Positions 1-9,364 of a stretch of 64,000 nt of DNA are shown piece by piece. The translations under genes were made by a program, and so were the position numbers. The notes beneath the pieces were generated by a model. That model worked only from the letters and a program-made list of their open reading frames with translations. It was not told the origin of the DNA and did not search any database. How positions within the stretch are numbered: the first letter of the stretch is position 1; every line of letters begins with the position of its first letter. Source of the DNA: Pyrenophora tritici-repentis. Taxonomy: Eukaryota > Ascomycota > Dothideomycetes > Pleosporales > Pleosporaceae. The DNA lies in the NCBI RefSeq assembly GCF_003171515.1, contig NC_089392.1, positions 310,001 through 374,000 of the forward strand, written 5' to 3'.

Positions 1-1252
1 AGCTTCACAAAGTGCTCTGCACTCTTGGGGGTAATATGGTACCCTTGCAAATGCAGTGCTATATCGCGAAACGTTTCCGGATCACGGTCGATATACAGCG
101 TCCTCACATCACCAGCTCGGCCACCGTTATCATGTAATTGCTGGCCGAAGAAATGCGAAAAGTACGAGGGTGCTCTAGTGGTCTCAGTTGACAAGCCTTG
201 ACTTTGGGTCTGGACGCATGCTTACCATCCGACGATAACGACGCCCCGGATAACCTAAACAATTGGGATCCAATTTGTATTGGAAATACCTTACCCGCAG
301 GTAGTATGTCAAGCCCAGTTGGAGACTCTTGTATCTTCCGTGGTGTCGAAACATCAATCACCCTTCCTTGCGGTCCGGTGCCTTTACTTTGCTCTTTCCG
401 TCGCCCAGTCTGTGTGTTTTCTCGTGACACTGGTTGTGGTGTGACCTCGCTGGTTGCCGTTTGAGCAGTGGTTCGCGACATTGGCGATGGTCGCGGTTCA
501 GCCGGTACTGATCCGATAGGCGATGTCGTCGATGCGTCGGACGATTGTCGTGATTTGTTCTGCCGTTTTGGCGGATTCTCCACGGCGATAGCGCTAGCCT
601 GCGATGCAGCTGAAGTAGGTTCAGAGTCGATCTTTCTCTTCATACCAGTCTGCACGACTGGTCTTTGCTGTTGTTGGGGTTGCTGTGGTTGCTGTGGCTG
701 CGGCTGTAATTGATGTTGATGATGATGATGCTGCTGCTGTTGCTGCTGCGGTCGAACCGATGGAGGCGGAGGCGGCGGAGAGTGTGAGATCTGGGCCTGC
801 AAAGCATTCGGTGTTGGTGTCGCACTTTGGTTCTGCTGGAACACCTGATACGCAGCCTCTCCGGTCGTAACAGGAAGTGGAATACTAAAGTCGTTTGTAG
901 GATTCGCCTGATTCTGGAATTCCTGCACAAGTTCGCCCTGCGGCTCATACTGGTGCGCAAAGTCTGTAAAGTCGACTGAATTGGTCCAATCCCAGCCCGT
1001 CGGCGCAGGCCCGAAGCTATAGCCCGCGTATTGACTCGCGACTACTTGGTGTTGTTGGGCGCTGTAGTCGTGATATGCCGCAGAGGCGTCGTAGCCATGC
1101 GCCTGGCCCGCCGCCGCAACCTCTGCGGCATTTGTATCGTGGCCCGCATGGTAGCCGTTGTATTGCGGATTCGGTTGCGATGCGCCGCCGCCTGCTTGGT
1201 CAGAGGTTTGAAATACAAAGTCTCGAGATGCGGCGCCCGAGCGGTCTGACAT
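1..1252 (-). CDS. BTB/POZ (tetramerisation-type) domain protein with Gln/His-rich N-terminus, 3' part outside the window
   Basis: The gene reads leftward from an ATG at 1252 and leaves the window at base 1. Exon 1 (1252-226) encodes 342 residues plus one base. Intron 225-173 (53 nt, GTAAGC..AG) is inferred because splicing joins the frame to a second exon that continues a BTB fold. The N-terminal ~315 residues are low-complexity, with a Pro run followed by a Gln/His tract at about 159-198. The domain starts near residue 320 (VFPIQIGSQLFRLSGASLSS) and continues after the intron with APSYFSHFF and a stretch containing VRTLYIDRDPETFRDIALHL, the typical KCTD/BTB strand-helix pattern. BTB domains mediate oligomerisation and often recruit cullin-3 or act in transcription factors; which applies here cannot be told without the missing C-terminus. 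Domain call is confident, role unknown. Confidence 0.85.
688..782 (-). repeat. Gln/His/Pro codon-repeat tract
   Basis: Low-complexity coding DNA of CAG/CAA, CAT/CAC and CCN triplets inside the BTB-protein gene, seen on the + strand as TTG/CTG, ATG/GAT and GGC/GGA runs. It encodes a proline run, a six-Gln run and a His-rich block. Length polymorphism between strains is likely. Confidence 0.8.
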
Positions 1253-1890
1253 TGGCTAGCTACAGCTGGGCAATGGCCTCGCAGTTACAAGCGACAAAAC
1301 GCCCCGGCGCGAAAACAGCTTCTGATGCGCTGGAGGGAAGAAAACGATGGGTTGCTGATGAAGCGCTGAGTAAGGTCTTGGACTTGACCTCGGCACGGGC
1401 ACGCTACCGGATCTGGCTGGTCGCTGCTATCGCGACGTGGGCCCGCTGTACGGGGGGAGATACGGGGAGACAGGTTTGTGGGGTGCACCTAAGCCTTTGA
1501 GCGATGTCGCGAATATATGGGAATATCACTGCCAGCACTTTCTGGGGTAATCATAGACTCAGCCACCGTCATGATATTCGCACGAGGTCGCGTCGTCGCG
1601 TAACGGAAACGAAAAGAGGCGAAGCCGCTGATTCTTGCTCACACTGTTGAATTGCATGTGAGGCTGAGGCTGACAATATCAATCCAAGCTCGGTGATACG
1701 GATTGACTGACAATGTGTTCGCATTGGGTGCTGACGTGGGATGGAAACTAAAGCGAGCATCGTCACGTCCCTAGTAGGGAACGTGGTGAGAATCTTGAGA
1801 TGCTAGCATGGCTTACTACTAATGCTTAGAAGTCGATAGTGCATATGTCGAGCAGATGCTCACATGCCGTACAGTATCCTTTCCATCCAA
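1253..1890. other. intergenic region upstream of the BTB gene
   Basis: No coding signal seen on either strand. The part next to 1252 should hold the promoter and 5' UTR of the BTB gene; no clear TATA box or repeat is visible. Confidence 0.5.
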
Positions 1891-2535
1891 TCAATCACTA
1901 AACTCCTCACTTGTGGACTCGTCAGTCATCAGTTCGTCAGTCCCCCATTCCTCACTTTCCCCGATCACTGACTCATCTTCTTCCTCGATTACCTCGACAA
2001 AGTACTCTTCTGCTAGAAAAGGGTCGCTTAAACCCTCGAGTCCACACTGTAAACGGAATGACTCCTCAAAAGGGAAACGGTACTTTTTCCACACCCACTT
2101 CGTAATAATACCAATGTTGTCCTGTGGATTATAAGACAGCTGCGCCTCCTCGCCCTCAGGCGTCCTCCACTGTTTCTCCTTGTATATGACAACGGCCTTG
2201 TGATCCTCCGTCGACTGCTGGTCTAGTATCACAAAGGTGGTAGAACATATAGGGCTTGGGGTGGTTGCGTTATAAACCTCGGTATGCATGTTCTTGAGTT
2301 GCTCCAATGTAGCATCGCCCAGTTGTGTGGGCACTACAGTGTCGATGCGTGGTGTTTTAGGGACATCATCAAGTGCCAATGAATGCACAGGTTGGTAAAG
2401 TGCGTCCTCCCACTTTACTTCCTCATCTGGACCTTGTTCGCTCGCGAATCTGACGAATTCAGCCCAATGCTGTTGAGATGTTAGTGGTTCTTCGTTCATC
2501 CGGTACATGCGGGGGTACCTCAGGTGTGACGTCAT
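1891..2535 (-). CDS. hypothetical protein with acidic C-terminus
   Basis: Single-exon frame of 214 residues from an ATG at 2535; a second in-frame ATG lies at residue 12 (MNEEPL). The protein is soluble, with no signal peptide or membrane segment. The middle has an ordered-looking stretch with aromatic residues (around TKWVWKKYRFPFEESFRLQC, residues ~145-164). The last ~35 residues are Glu/Asp/Ser-rich (VEVIEEEDES..TDESTSEEFSD). I do not recognise a family. The start codon lies only 215 bp from a copia retrotransposon whose 5' LTR begins at 2755, so the natural promoter may have been displaced. It could be lineage-specific or a decaying gene; coding status is moderately likely from length and composition. 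Confidence 0.5.
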   Translation of the reverse strand: MTSHLRYPRMYRMNEEPLTSQQHWAEFVRFASEQGPDEEVKWEDALYQPVHSLALDDVPKTPRIDTVVPTQLGDATLEQLKNMHTEVYNATTPSPICSTTFVILDQQSTEDHKAVVIYKEKQWRTPEGEEAQLSYNPQDNIGIITKWVWKKYRFPFEESFRLQCGLEGLSDPFLAEEYFVEVIEEEDESVIGESEEWGTDELMTDESTSEEFSD

Positions 2536-2754
2536 GCGTCAGGAAGACTACAGACATCTTGGCATACACGATTGGGTACAACTTGGATACCGCACGTAAG
2601 CTTTTTGGAAGAGAAGTGAAACGTGTTTTCAGTTGTACGAGAACGAGATGTATGTAGTTTTATACGATAACCTTAAACTTTCGCAGTCTGCCTAACGCCT
2701 CACAGCGCCTTTAGGCAACTACGCTCTGTTGCCTGCGCAAGATATTAGACTAGG

Positions 2755-2942
2755 TGTCGAATCGTGAGTATCGGTAGAGACGTCGGCTGCTTGACACTTC
2801 GGCCCGACTTCGGCCCACCTTGCGCAGAGCTTAGGTGTACCTTCGTAGCAGCTATGTTCGTAGAAGATCAATACCAATACCAGTCACCAGAAGAACCTCG
2901 TTGTTGTTATTCACCCGTACGATCGTACAAGGCCTACCAACA
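2755..2942 (+). repeat. 5' LTR of copia element
   Basis: 188 bp starting TGTCGAATCG and ending CTACCAACA. It is repeated at 8496-8683 without a difference that I can see. It is preceded by target-site copy CTAGG. Confidence 0.95.
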
Positions 2943-3192
2943 CTGATCAGTGATTGCATGGCAGTCACAGACAGTTAGGTTAGAAGAGACAGATCCTATA
3001 ACCCCGCGCGTTCCCTAGATCGCCTATATCAGCGGCGGAGTTATCTGTGCTAAGTTCACTGTTAGCTGTATCAGGCGTCTCATCCGGCTTGAGACCGACC
3101 GTTCCAGCCGTATCAGAGCGTTCCCAGACGCAGTCCATACACGCACCGACCCCCACTTGGTCGCGCCATTGACCCGTGTACAACCCACGACT

Positions 3193-3304
3193 ACCGACGA
3201 GTCCCTGGCGAACGCAGCCAGCAAGGCACACGTCAACAATCTACGACAACCGACGTATCCCTGGCGAACGCAGCCAGCACGGCACGCGTCAACAACAAAT
3301 GGCG
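3193..3304 (+). repeat. 56-bp tandem duplication in the retrotransposon leader
   Basis: Two imperfect copies (3193-3248 and 3249-3304) share ACCGACG, CCCTGGCGAACGCAGCCAGC and CGTCAACAA. The second copy runs into the probable gag-pol start codon at 3299. Confidence 0.8.
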
Positions 3305-6300
3305 AGCGAAACAGCAAGCAGTAATGGAGGCTGTACACTCACACGAGAGGAGTTGCTAGGGACCACAAACCTAAAGGCAAGAGAGTGGCGTCACATTGAT
3401 CCAAAGATCTGGGACGATGAGATCGAAGCCCCAGACGACGAGGTAGACGGAACTGCAGCAACAACGTACATTGCGCGTGCGATCGCAGACTACACAGACC
3501 GGCCAACAGCAGACGCAGAGCTCTTTGGTGAGTTCTGTCAGGACTTTGAAGGCTGGACTGAAGCTATGTTTATGCGCGCGCATGCAACGTATACTAAGGA
3601 ACTAAAGCGGATCCTCCGCTTTAAGGGCGTGTACACTGGCCGTGTTAACATGCCGCCAAGCGAAGCTGTGGCCAAGCTACTGCACAAGGAGGATTGTCCG
3701 AAGTGGCCGGACGATCAGTTCCAATCTACTGCCTTCGACGAGCGGTCAGCGGCGTATATGCTGCAACAGCGGAGGCTACTAGGACGACACACTACGGGAT
3801 CGGTACAACCTACAAACGTAGGGACAGCGAGTCGAGCGCAGAGCCAAACCTCTGCAAGGGCAAGAGACCAAGACGCAGAGGATCAACAAACCGATGTCCA
3901 AGACGAGACCCGCACCCGTACCCAGGTCAGCCAACAACTAGCAGATCCGCTTGTAGAGACAATTGAACAGACACCACAGGCAGACGGGCGACACCAGGCG
4001 GACCAGCGACAGCAAAGTCATCAACCTCGCTTAACGTACAACAACTTTGACAGATTCCGCGAATACACGCCAGCATACCCACAACGCCCAAAGGGACCGA
4101 GCGTCCCTCCAATTATACCTTCAGGGGATACAGACCCATACAAGGCAGTTCCCCCAATCGAGTTTAATAATGGGAAACTAGATCCGAAGACAATCAATGT
4201 CTTTACAAAGATGTGGGATCGTGAGAAGAAATACACAGGGAAGCCGTACGACCTCCTAGACGACAAATTGAAGATCTTCTACAGCATCTGCTATCACGCA
4301 GACATCCAGCCAGACCAATTCCATGCAGTCTTTCCACGGATCCTGGAAGGCCGTGCGCAAGACTACTACCTCCACTTCGTTGATCAGCGGACAGATACAT
4401 TCTTGACTGTATACACGAAGCTTAAGAACCACTTCGACACGGACGTCAACCACAGTCACTACTATGCAGACTGGACGACGACATCCTTTGCTAAAGTCCA
4501 TAGGGAGAATCCTGACAAGACACTCCATGAGGTCCTTGACATTATGCTAGACAAACTCCAGTTATGCCAGAGGGCGCTTGGGCAGCAGTATATGGGAGAA
4601 TATGCGCTCCGGACCACAGTAATCACAGCATGTCGAGGCGTTAAAGAGTTCGCAATGGCGCTCTACAGGCCGTCTCTAGAATGCGAGGTCCTATTTGGAG
4701 ATCTACGATCTTCGATTGAAAACTCACTCGCTATGACTACCTCTGTCAACTTCACAGAGGTAGACCAAGGTAACCAGTACTACTTAGACCGCCGGTACAA
4801 CAGCAATGGAAGAAACCGAGGTGGGTCCCGAGGCGGAACTAGAGGCGCATTTCAAAAAGGCGAACAAAGCTTTGACAGTAGCCGTGGATTCAAGCCACGC
4901 TGGAAGAAGAAGTGCTTTGTCTGCCAGAAGGAAGGATGCTGGTCCACAAACCACACAGACGAAGAGCGCAAGACTGCCCGTGCGCAGTTCTTCTCTATGC
5001 TGTATTTTACAGGTGCGCCACCACCCAAGGACTTCTCAGTACACCTTGCAGAGTACGAAGGAATTGAGCACACCAGCCAGTATAACCAGAGAGGCTGGAA
5101 AGAGGAGGAAGACTGCGAGGATGACGACAATGACGACGGCACTGGCGAACAACAATACTTTGAGCAGCAGTTCTTCAAGGAGCAATGCCTTGCAGACCAG
5201 GCGTTCTTGCATCACATTTCTGGCGACGACATATACGGTCGAGGCGCGCCGTCAGCACCAGCGTCGCAGTTTCTGCTCGAGGACCGCTATACACGATCTC
5301 TGTACCAAGGTATCCTCCCGGATACAGGCGCTGCCAACGTATCTACAGTTGGCAAAGAGCAGTATCTTGCACTCACACGAGAAGATCCAACAGTTAAGAT
5401 AGACACATCTACAGCTGGGAAAGCATCTATCAAATTCGGAAAAGGCGAGGCTACAGCGTCTATTGGAACAGTGCAGGTCTCTACAGAGATTGGGAAGATC
5501 AACTTCGAAGTGCTCGAGGCGCCTACACCGTTCTTGCTGTGCCTTGCAGATATGGACCGCTTAAAAGTCTACTTCAATAACACTACAGATGAGCTTGTTC
5601 AGGACAAGATACGCATCCCTGTTCTACGCAAATGGGGACACCCATGGTTCCATCTCAACAAGAGAGAGAGAGCAACGGTGTTTCTCACTGAGACAGAGCT
5701 GAGACGGCTCCATCGCCGGTTTGGACACCCAGCTGTCACGCGACTAGTTAAACTCTTAAAGGACGCTGGCCATAACGACTTTGAAGAGAGAACCCTAGAG
5801 GAGGTCACTAAATTCTGCCACCACTGCCAGCTCCACAGCTCCGCGCCGCGCCGATTCAAATTCACTCTGAAGGATGATCACCACTTCAACTATGAGATCC
5901 TAGTGGATGTGATGTATCTCAGCGGCAAGCCAGTATTACATGTGGTTGATTCTTCAACTGCTTTCCAAGGCGCAAAATTCCTCAGCGCTATCTCAGCTAA
6001 GGAGACATGGCAGGCACTGCGGATGCTATGGATCGACACGTATCAAGGACCACCAGACATCATCACACATGATGCAGGCACCAACTTTGCAAGCGCAGAG
6101 TTCCGTGCTGAGGCAAAGATCATGGGAGTTACATGCAAGCAGGTGCCTACAGAGGCTCACTGGTCGGTGGGCAAGACTGAGAGATACCACGCACCACTTC
6201 GCCGAGCATGGGATATACTCCATGACGAGCTCCAAGACGATATGTCTGATGAAGCGATCCTTCAAATGGCCGTGAAAGCTGTCAATGACACCGCTGGACC

Positions 6301-8428
6301 CGATGGTCTAGTCCCGACTCTACTAGTCTTTGGAGCATACCCACGAATGACTACAGAGTCGCCGCCGGCACCTTCAATGGTTAGGCGCAGCGAGGCTATT
6401 CAAAAGGCGACGAAAGCCCTGCGCAAGCTTACTGCAGAGCGCCAAGTTGCAGACGCCTTGAACACCCGCAATGGACCAGCCACTGCAGACATGCTCGCGC
6501 TCCCACTCCAGAGTGAAGTCTTAGTATGGAGAGAGAGTGATGGCTGGAATGGCCCGTACAAGATCGCCAGTATAGACGGCCACAACGTTACTGTCGATAT
6601 GGTCAATGGTCCAACAACATTCAGATCTACTGTCGTCAAGCCATACTACAGACCGGACCATCTTTGGAGCGACCCCGATGCGCCACACGCGCTGAATGAG
6701 CCGCATGAGCCGGTAGCAGTACCACCGGCAGTGCAACCACGCAAGAGAGGCCGCCCTCCAGGATCAAAGAACAAGCGGAAGGGGCACGCGTACATCACCA
6801 AGAAGGAGCAGGACGATCTTGAGCTAGCTATCAAGCTACGTAACGATGGAGTTATCACAACACCAGGCGCACCCTTTGAAGCATCTGATGACCAAGAGAT
6901 CAGCGACCTCGTAGGTCGTGGAGTCTTCAAGTTTGAGCAATACGACGAGAGGCTACACAGCAAGATCCGGATCTTCAAGTCACGCCTGGTACGTGAGGTC
7001 AAGGGAAAGACAACCAAGCCCTATGAGAAATCCCGCCTGGTTATCCAAGGCTACCAGGACCACGGCAAAGAGGCTATCTTGACGCAATCTCCAACCATCC
7101 AGCGATGCAGCCAGCGCCTGATCATGTCGCTGGCGCCCGAGATGGTACAACGCGGAATGAACATAGAGCTCCGTGATATCACGCAGGCGTATCCCCAGGC
7201 GCAGACAACCCTGAAGAGGACGATACTCGCACATCTTCCTACTGAGCTGGTACCACGATATCCGAGGGGCACGCTACTCCATGTGATCAAGCCACTGTAT
7301 GGAATCGCAGAGGCAGGAGTCCACTGGTGGACAACCTATCATGGGCACCATTGCAAGGAACTGGACATGGCAACATCTACGTACGACCCATGCCTGTTAA
7401 TCACAAACAGCGACACCAGCATCTTCGGCATCGTTGGCATGCAAACAGATGACACTCTCATGCTTGGGACACCCGCGTTCTCGTTACTTGAAGAGAAAAA
7501 GATCCAGAAGGCAGAGTTTAGATCGAAACCAAAGTCTGTCCTTACACCAGAAATTCAATTGGATTTTAATGGATGTACACTCACGATCGACGCTAGCAAA
7601 CCAATTCTGAACCTTAGGCAGAAAGGACAAGGAGGAAAGATCAAACTTGTGGACGTTAGGGCACCCGACCGCGCGCAACAGTACACAGAGCAGCGCGCCC
7701 GCGGAGCGTACATCGCATCAACATGCCAACCAGAGGCGTCATTCGATCTGTCCGTCGCCGCTCAGGCGCAGCAACCATCAGATGAGGACATCAAGGCACT
7801 CAACAAGCGCCTGAAGTGGCAGATAGAGAACCTCGATCGTGGCCTCCGTTACATCACTGTCAATCTCACGGAGGCTAAGTTGATGGTCTTCGTAGACGGC
7901 TCCTTTGCCAACAACAAGGACCTCAGCTCACAGCTCGGCTTTGTCCTCATGCTCGTCAACGAGTCTATTGACGCTAACACCTTCACAATCCAAGGCAACA
8001 TAATCCACTACAGCTCTACAAAATGTAAGCGCGTCACAAGGAGCGTACTAGCCTCTGAGATTTATGGCATGGTCAACGGCTTTGATATAGGCATCGCTAT
8101 TGCCACTACCTTAAGAATAGTCACAGAACGACTTAGAATACCTGAGGTTCCCTTGGTTGTCTGTACAGACTCGTACTCCTTGTACGAGTGCCTCGTTAAG
8201 CTTGGAACAACGAAGGAGAAGCGTCTTATGATCGACATCATGGCGCTGCGTCAATCATATGAGCGTCGCGAGATCACTGAGATCCGCTGGATCAATGGTG
8301 ACGATAATCCTGCTGACGCCTTCACGAAGGCATCGCCAAACCGCGCTCTTGAACGCTTTATTGACGGCAACAAGCTGACAGTCCGAGTAGATGGATGGGT
8401 GCAGAGGCCGACAAGCTTTGATGTTTGA
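3299..8428 (+). CDS. Ty1/copia gag-pol polyprotein, intact
   Basis: Frame of 1709 residues from ATG 3299 (good context, A at -3 and G at +4). The frame is open further upstream to a GTG at 3176, but that part is only leader repeat, so the ATG is preferred. Order seen: Gag with a Cys-rich knuckle CFVCQKEGCWSTNH from C539; protease motif DTGA at D675; integrase with an HHCC finger and catalytic D870, D925 and E961 (35 residues between D925 and E961); AT-hook-like RKRGRPPGSKNKRK near 1148; reverse transcriptase with DITQAYPQA and the active-site segment GMQTDDTLML (D1384, D1385); RNase H from FVDGS (D1533) through CTDSYS to DDNPADAFTK. Gag and Pol are in one frame with no frameshift, so particle protein excess must come from another route. 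All catalytic residues that I can check are present. Confidence 0.95.
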   Translation: MASETASSNGGCTLTREELLGTTNLKAREWRHIDPKIWDDEIEAPDDEVDGTAATTYIARAIADYTDRPTADAELFGEFCQDFEGWTEAMFMRAHATYTKELKRILRFKGVYTGRVNMPPSEAVAKLLHKEDCPKWPDDQFQSTAFDERSAAYMLQQRRLLGRHTTGSVQPTNVGTASRAQSQTSARARDQDAEDQQTDVQDETRTRTQVSQQLADPLVETIEQTPQADGRHQADQRQQSHQPRLTYNNFDRFREYTPAYPQRPKGPSVPPIIPSGDTDPYKAVPPIEFNNGKLDPKTINVFTKMWDREKKYTGKPYDLLDDKLKIFYSICYHADIQPDQFHAVFPRILEGRAQDYYLHFVDQRTDTFLTVYTKLKNHFDTDVNHSHYYADWTTTSFAKVHRENPDKTLHEVLDIMLDKLQLCQRALGQQYMGEYALRTTVITACRGVKEFAMALYRPSLECEVLFGDLRSSIENSLAMTTSVNFTEVDQGNQYYLDRRYNSNGRNRGGSRGGTRGAFQKGEQSFDSSRGFKPRWKKKCFVCQKEGCWSTNHTDEERKTARAQFFSMLYFTGAPPPKDFSVHLAEYEGIEHTSQYNQRGWKEEEDCEDDDNDDGTGEQQYFEQQFFKEQCLADQAFLHHISGDDIYGRGAPSAPASQFLLEDRYTRSLYQGILPDTGAANVSTVGKEQYLALTREDPTVKIDTSTAGKASIKFGKGEATASIGTVQVSTEIGKINFEVLEAPTPFLLCLADMDRLKVYFNNTTDELVQDKIRIPVLRKWGHPWFHLNKRERATVFLTETELRRLHRRFGHPAVTRLVKLLKDAGHNDFEERTLEEVTKFCHHCQLHSSAPRRFKFTLKDDHHFNYEILVDVMYLSGKPVLHVVDSSTAFQGAKFLSAISAKETWQALRMLWIDTYQGPPDIITHDAGTNFASAEFRAEAKIMGVTCKQVPTEAHWSVGKTERYHAPLRRAWDILHDELQDDMSDEAILQMAVKAVNDTAGPDGLVPTLLVFGAYPRMTTESPPAPSMVRRSEAIQKATKALRKLTAERQVADALNTRNGPATADMLALPLQSEVLVWRESDGWNGPYKIASIDGHNVTVDMVNGPTTFRSTVVKPYYRPDHLWSDPDAPHALNEPHEPVAVPPAVQPRKRGRPPGSKNKRKGHAYITKKEQDDLELAIKLRNDGVITTPGAPFEASDDQEISDLVGRGVFKFEQYDERLHSKIRIFKSRLVREVKGKTTKPYEKSRLVIQGYQDHGKEAILTQSPTIQRCSQRLIMSLAPEMVQRGMNIELRDITQAYPQAQTTLKRTILAHLPTELVPRYPRGTLLHVIKPLYGIAEAGVHWWTTYHGHHCKELDMATSTYDPCLLITNSDTSIFGIVGMQTDDTLMLGTPAFSLLEEKKIQKAEFRSKPKSVLTPEIQLDFNGCTLTIDASKPILNLRQKGQGGKIKLVDVRAPDRAQQYTEQRARGAYIASTCQPEASFDLSVAAQAQQPSDEDIKALNKRLKWQIENLDRGLRYITVNLTEAKLMVFVDGSFANNKDLSSQLGFVLMLVNESIDANTFTIQGNIIHYSSTKCKRVTRSVLASEIYGMVNGFDIGIAIATTLRIVTERLRIPEVPLVVCTDSYSLYECLVKLGTTKEKRLMIDIMALRQSYERREITEIRWINGDDNPADAFTKASPNRALERFIDGNKLTVRVDGWVQRPTSFDV

Positions 8429-8495
8429 TGCTACACACACTGTCACTACCGATACAAGCAGAGTTACTAGCTATCCAGAAAGAAAAGACTTCCAA

Positions 8496-8683
8496 TGTCG
8501 AATCGTGAGTATCGGTAGAGACGTCGGCTGCTTGACACTTCGGCCCGACTTCGGCCCACCTTGCGCAGAGCTTAGGTGTACCTTCGTAGCAGCTATGTTC
8601 GTAGAAGATCAATACCAATACCAGTCACCAGAAGAACCTCGTTGTTGTTATTCACCCGTACGATCGTACAAGGCCTACCAACA
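8496..8683 (+). repeat. 3' LTR of copia element
   Basis: 188-bp direct repeat of 2755-2942, followed by the second target-site copy CTAGG (8684-8688). A purine-rich tract at 8477-8488 just upstream is the likely plus-strand primer site. Confidence 0.95.
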
Positions 8684-8688
8684 CTAGG

Positions 8689-8929
8689 TCTTTTAGACGG
8701 CCTATCTGATACTAGCATATAATAACGCAGCAAAAGAGACTGTAGCCATCCCGGAAGAGTTTCTTTGGCGCAAGAGTGGTCGATGAGAACAATGACTGTA
8801 ATACAGATGTACAATAACAGCAATAAATTCAAGAGTTTAGTATTATCCAGTATCCAAAGCTCATCCTCACACACAACAGTCATTGCTATCACCAAACATC
8901 CCACAAATCCCTATATCCACACACCCCAC
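8689..8929. other. 3' flank of the copia element
   Basis: Short stretch between the retrotransposon and the stop codon of the SnoaL-like gene. It probably contains that gene's 3' UTR. No other feature seen. Confidence 0.4.
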
Positions 8930-9364
8930 CTACCCAGCCACCGGCGGCGGCCCACCACCCATCGCCCCAATCTGCACCAACACCCCAAAAAGATCCGGCA
9001 ATCCCCTCTCCTCCACAACCTTCCCCTCCTCAAACCGATAAATGTTAACCGCTGACATACAAATGGCTTTCCCTGTCGGCGGCACCCCCATAAAACTACC
9101 ATCATGCGTACCCTTTGTTTCAAACCTCGCAACCACTTTGTCGCCTTCGCAAATGGTTTCTTGTAACGTCCATTGAATGTCGGGGAAGGCGGCGCGCATC
9201 ATGCCCAGGATTTGGAGGTAGCCGTCAAGACCTTTGAGGGGTGAGGTACCGAAGGGGACGTGGAAGATTGCGGATTCGGAAATGACTTCTGCGCCGAGAG
9301 TTGGGTCGGCTGTGTTTATGAAGGCGATGAAGCGGGCGAGGTCTTGGAGGATGGGGGATGACAT
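8930..9364 (-). CDS. SnoaL-like (NTF2-fold) polyketide cyclase-type protein
   Basis: Single-exon protein of 144 residues with an ATG at 9364. The pattern of an N-terminal helix (LARFIAFINTADP), a central segment with a short domain-swapped-type helix (LQILGMMRAAFPDIQWTLQ) and C-terminal strands (DKVVARFETKGTHDGSFMG, then NIYRFEEGKVVEE) is that of SnoaL/ester-cyclase members of the NTF2-like superfamily. The motif GTHxGxFxGxPPTGK matches this group. Fungal members are usually small stand-alone proteins of unknown substrate; some act in secondary metabolism, but no biosynthetic cluster genes lie nearby. No signal peptide. The C-terminus ends in a short Gly/Pro tail. Family assignment is firm, activity unknown. 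Confidence 0.88.
   Translation of the reverse strand: MSSPILQDLARFIAFINTADPTLGAEVISESAIFHVPFGTSPLKGLDGYLQILGMMRAAFPDIQWTLQETICEGDKVVARFETKGTHDGSFMGVPPTGKAICMSAVNIYRFEEGKVVEERGLPDLFGVLVQIGAMGGGPPPVAG

Larger units (their letters stand above)
2750..8688 (+). mobile_element. complete Ty1/copia LTR retrotransposon with 5-bp target-site duplication
   Basis: The element proper spans 2755-8683 (5929 bp), flanked by the direct repeat CTAGG at 2750-2754 and 8684-8688. It has two 188-bp LTRs with TG..CA ends that match at every base I compared, a leader, one open gag-pol frame and a purine-rich tract (8477-8488) just before the 3' LTR. Integrase lies before reverse transcriptase, which defines Ty1/copia rather than gypsy. 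Identical LTRs and an unbroken frame indicate a recent insertion that may still be mobile, with no visible RIP damage. No complement to a complete tRNA 3' end is evident after the 5' LTR, so the primer may be an internal tRNA fragment; that is inference. The element separates the promoter region of the hypothetical gene at 2535 from the SnoaL-like gene at 9364. Confidence 0.96.

Noticed and set aside
3176..3298. Use of 3176 as gag-pol start
   Set aside because: It is a GTG, and the added residues come only from the duplicated leader; ATG 3299 has a good context.
8391..8687. Frame overlapping the end of gag-pol and 3' LTR
   Set aside because: The frame is a by-product of LTR sequence and has an identical partner in the 5' LTR.
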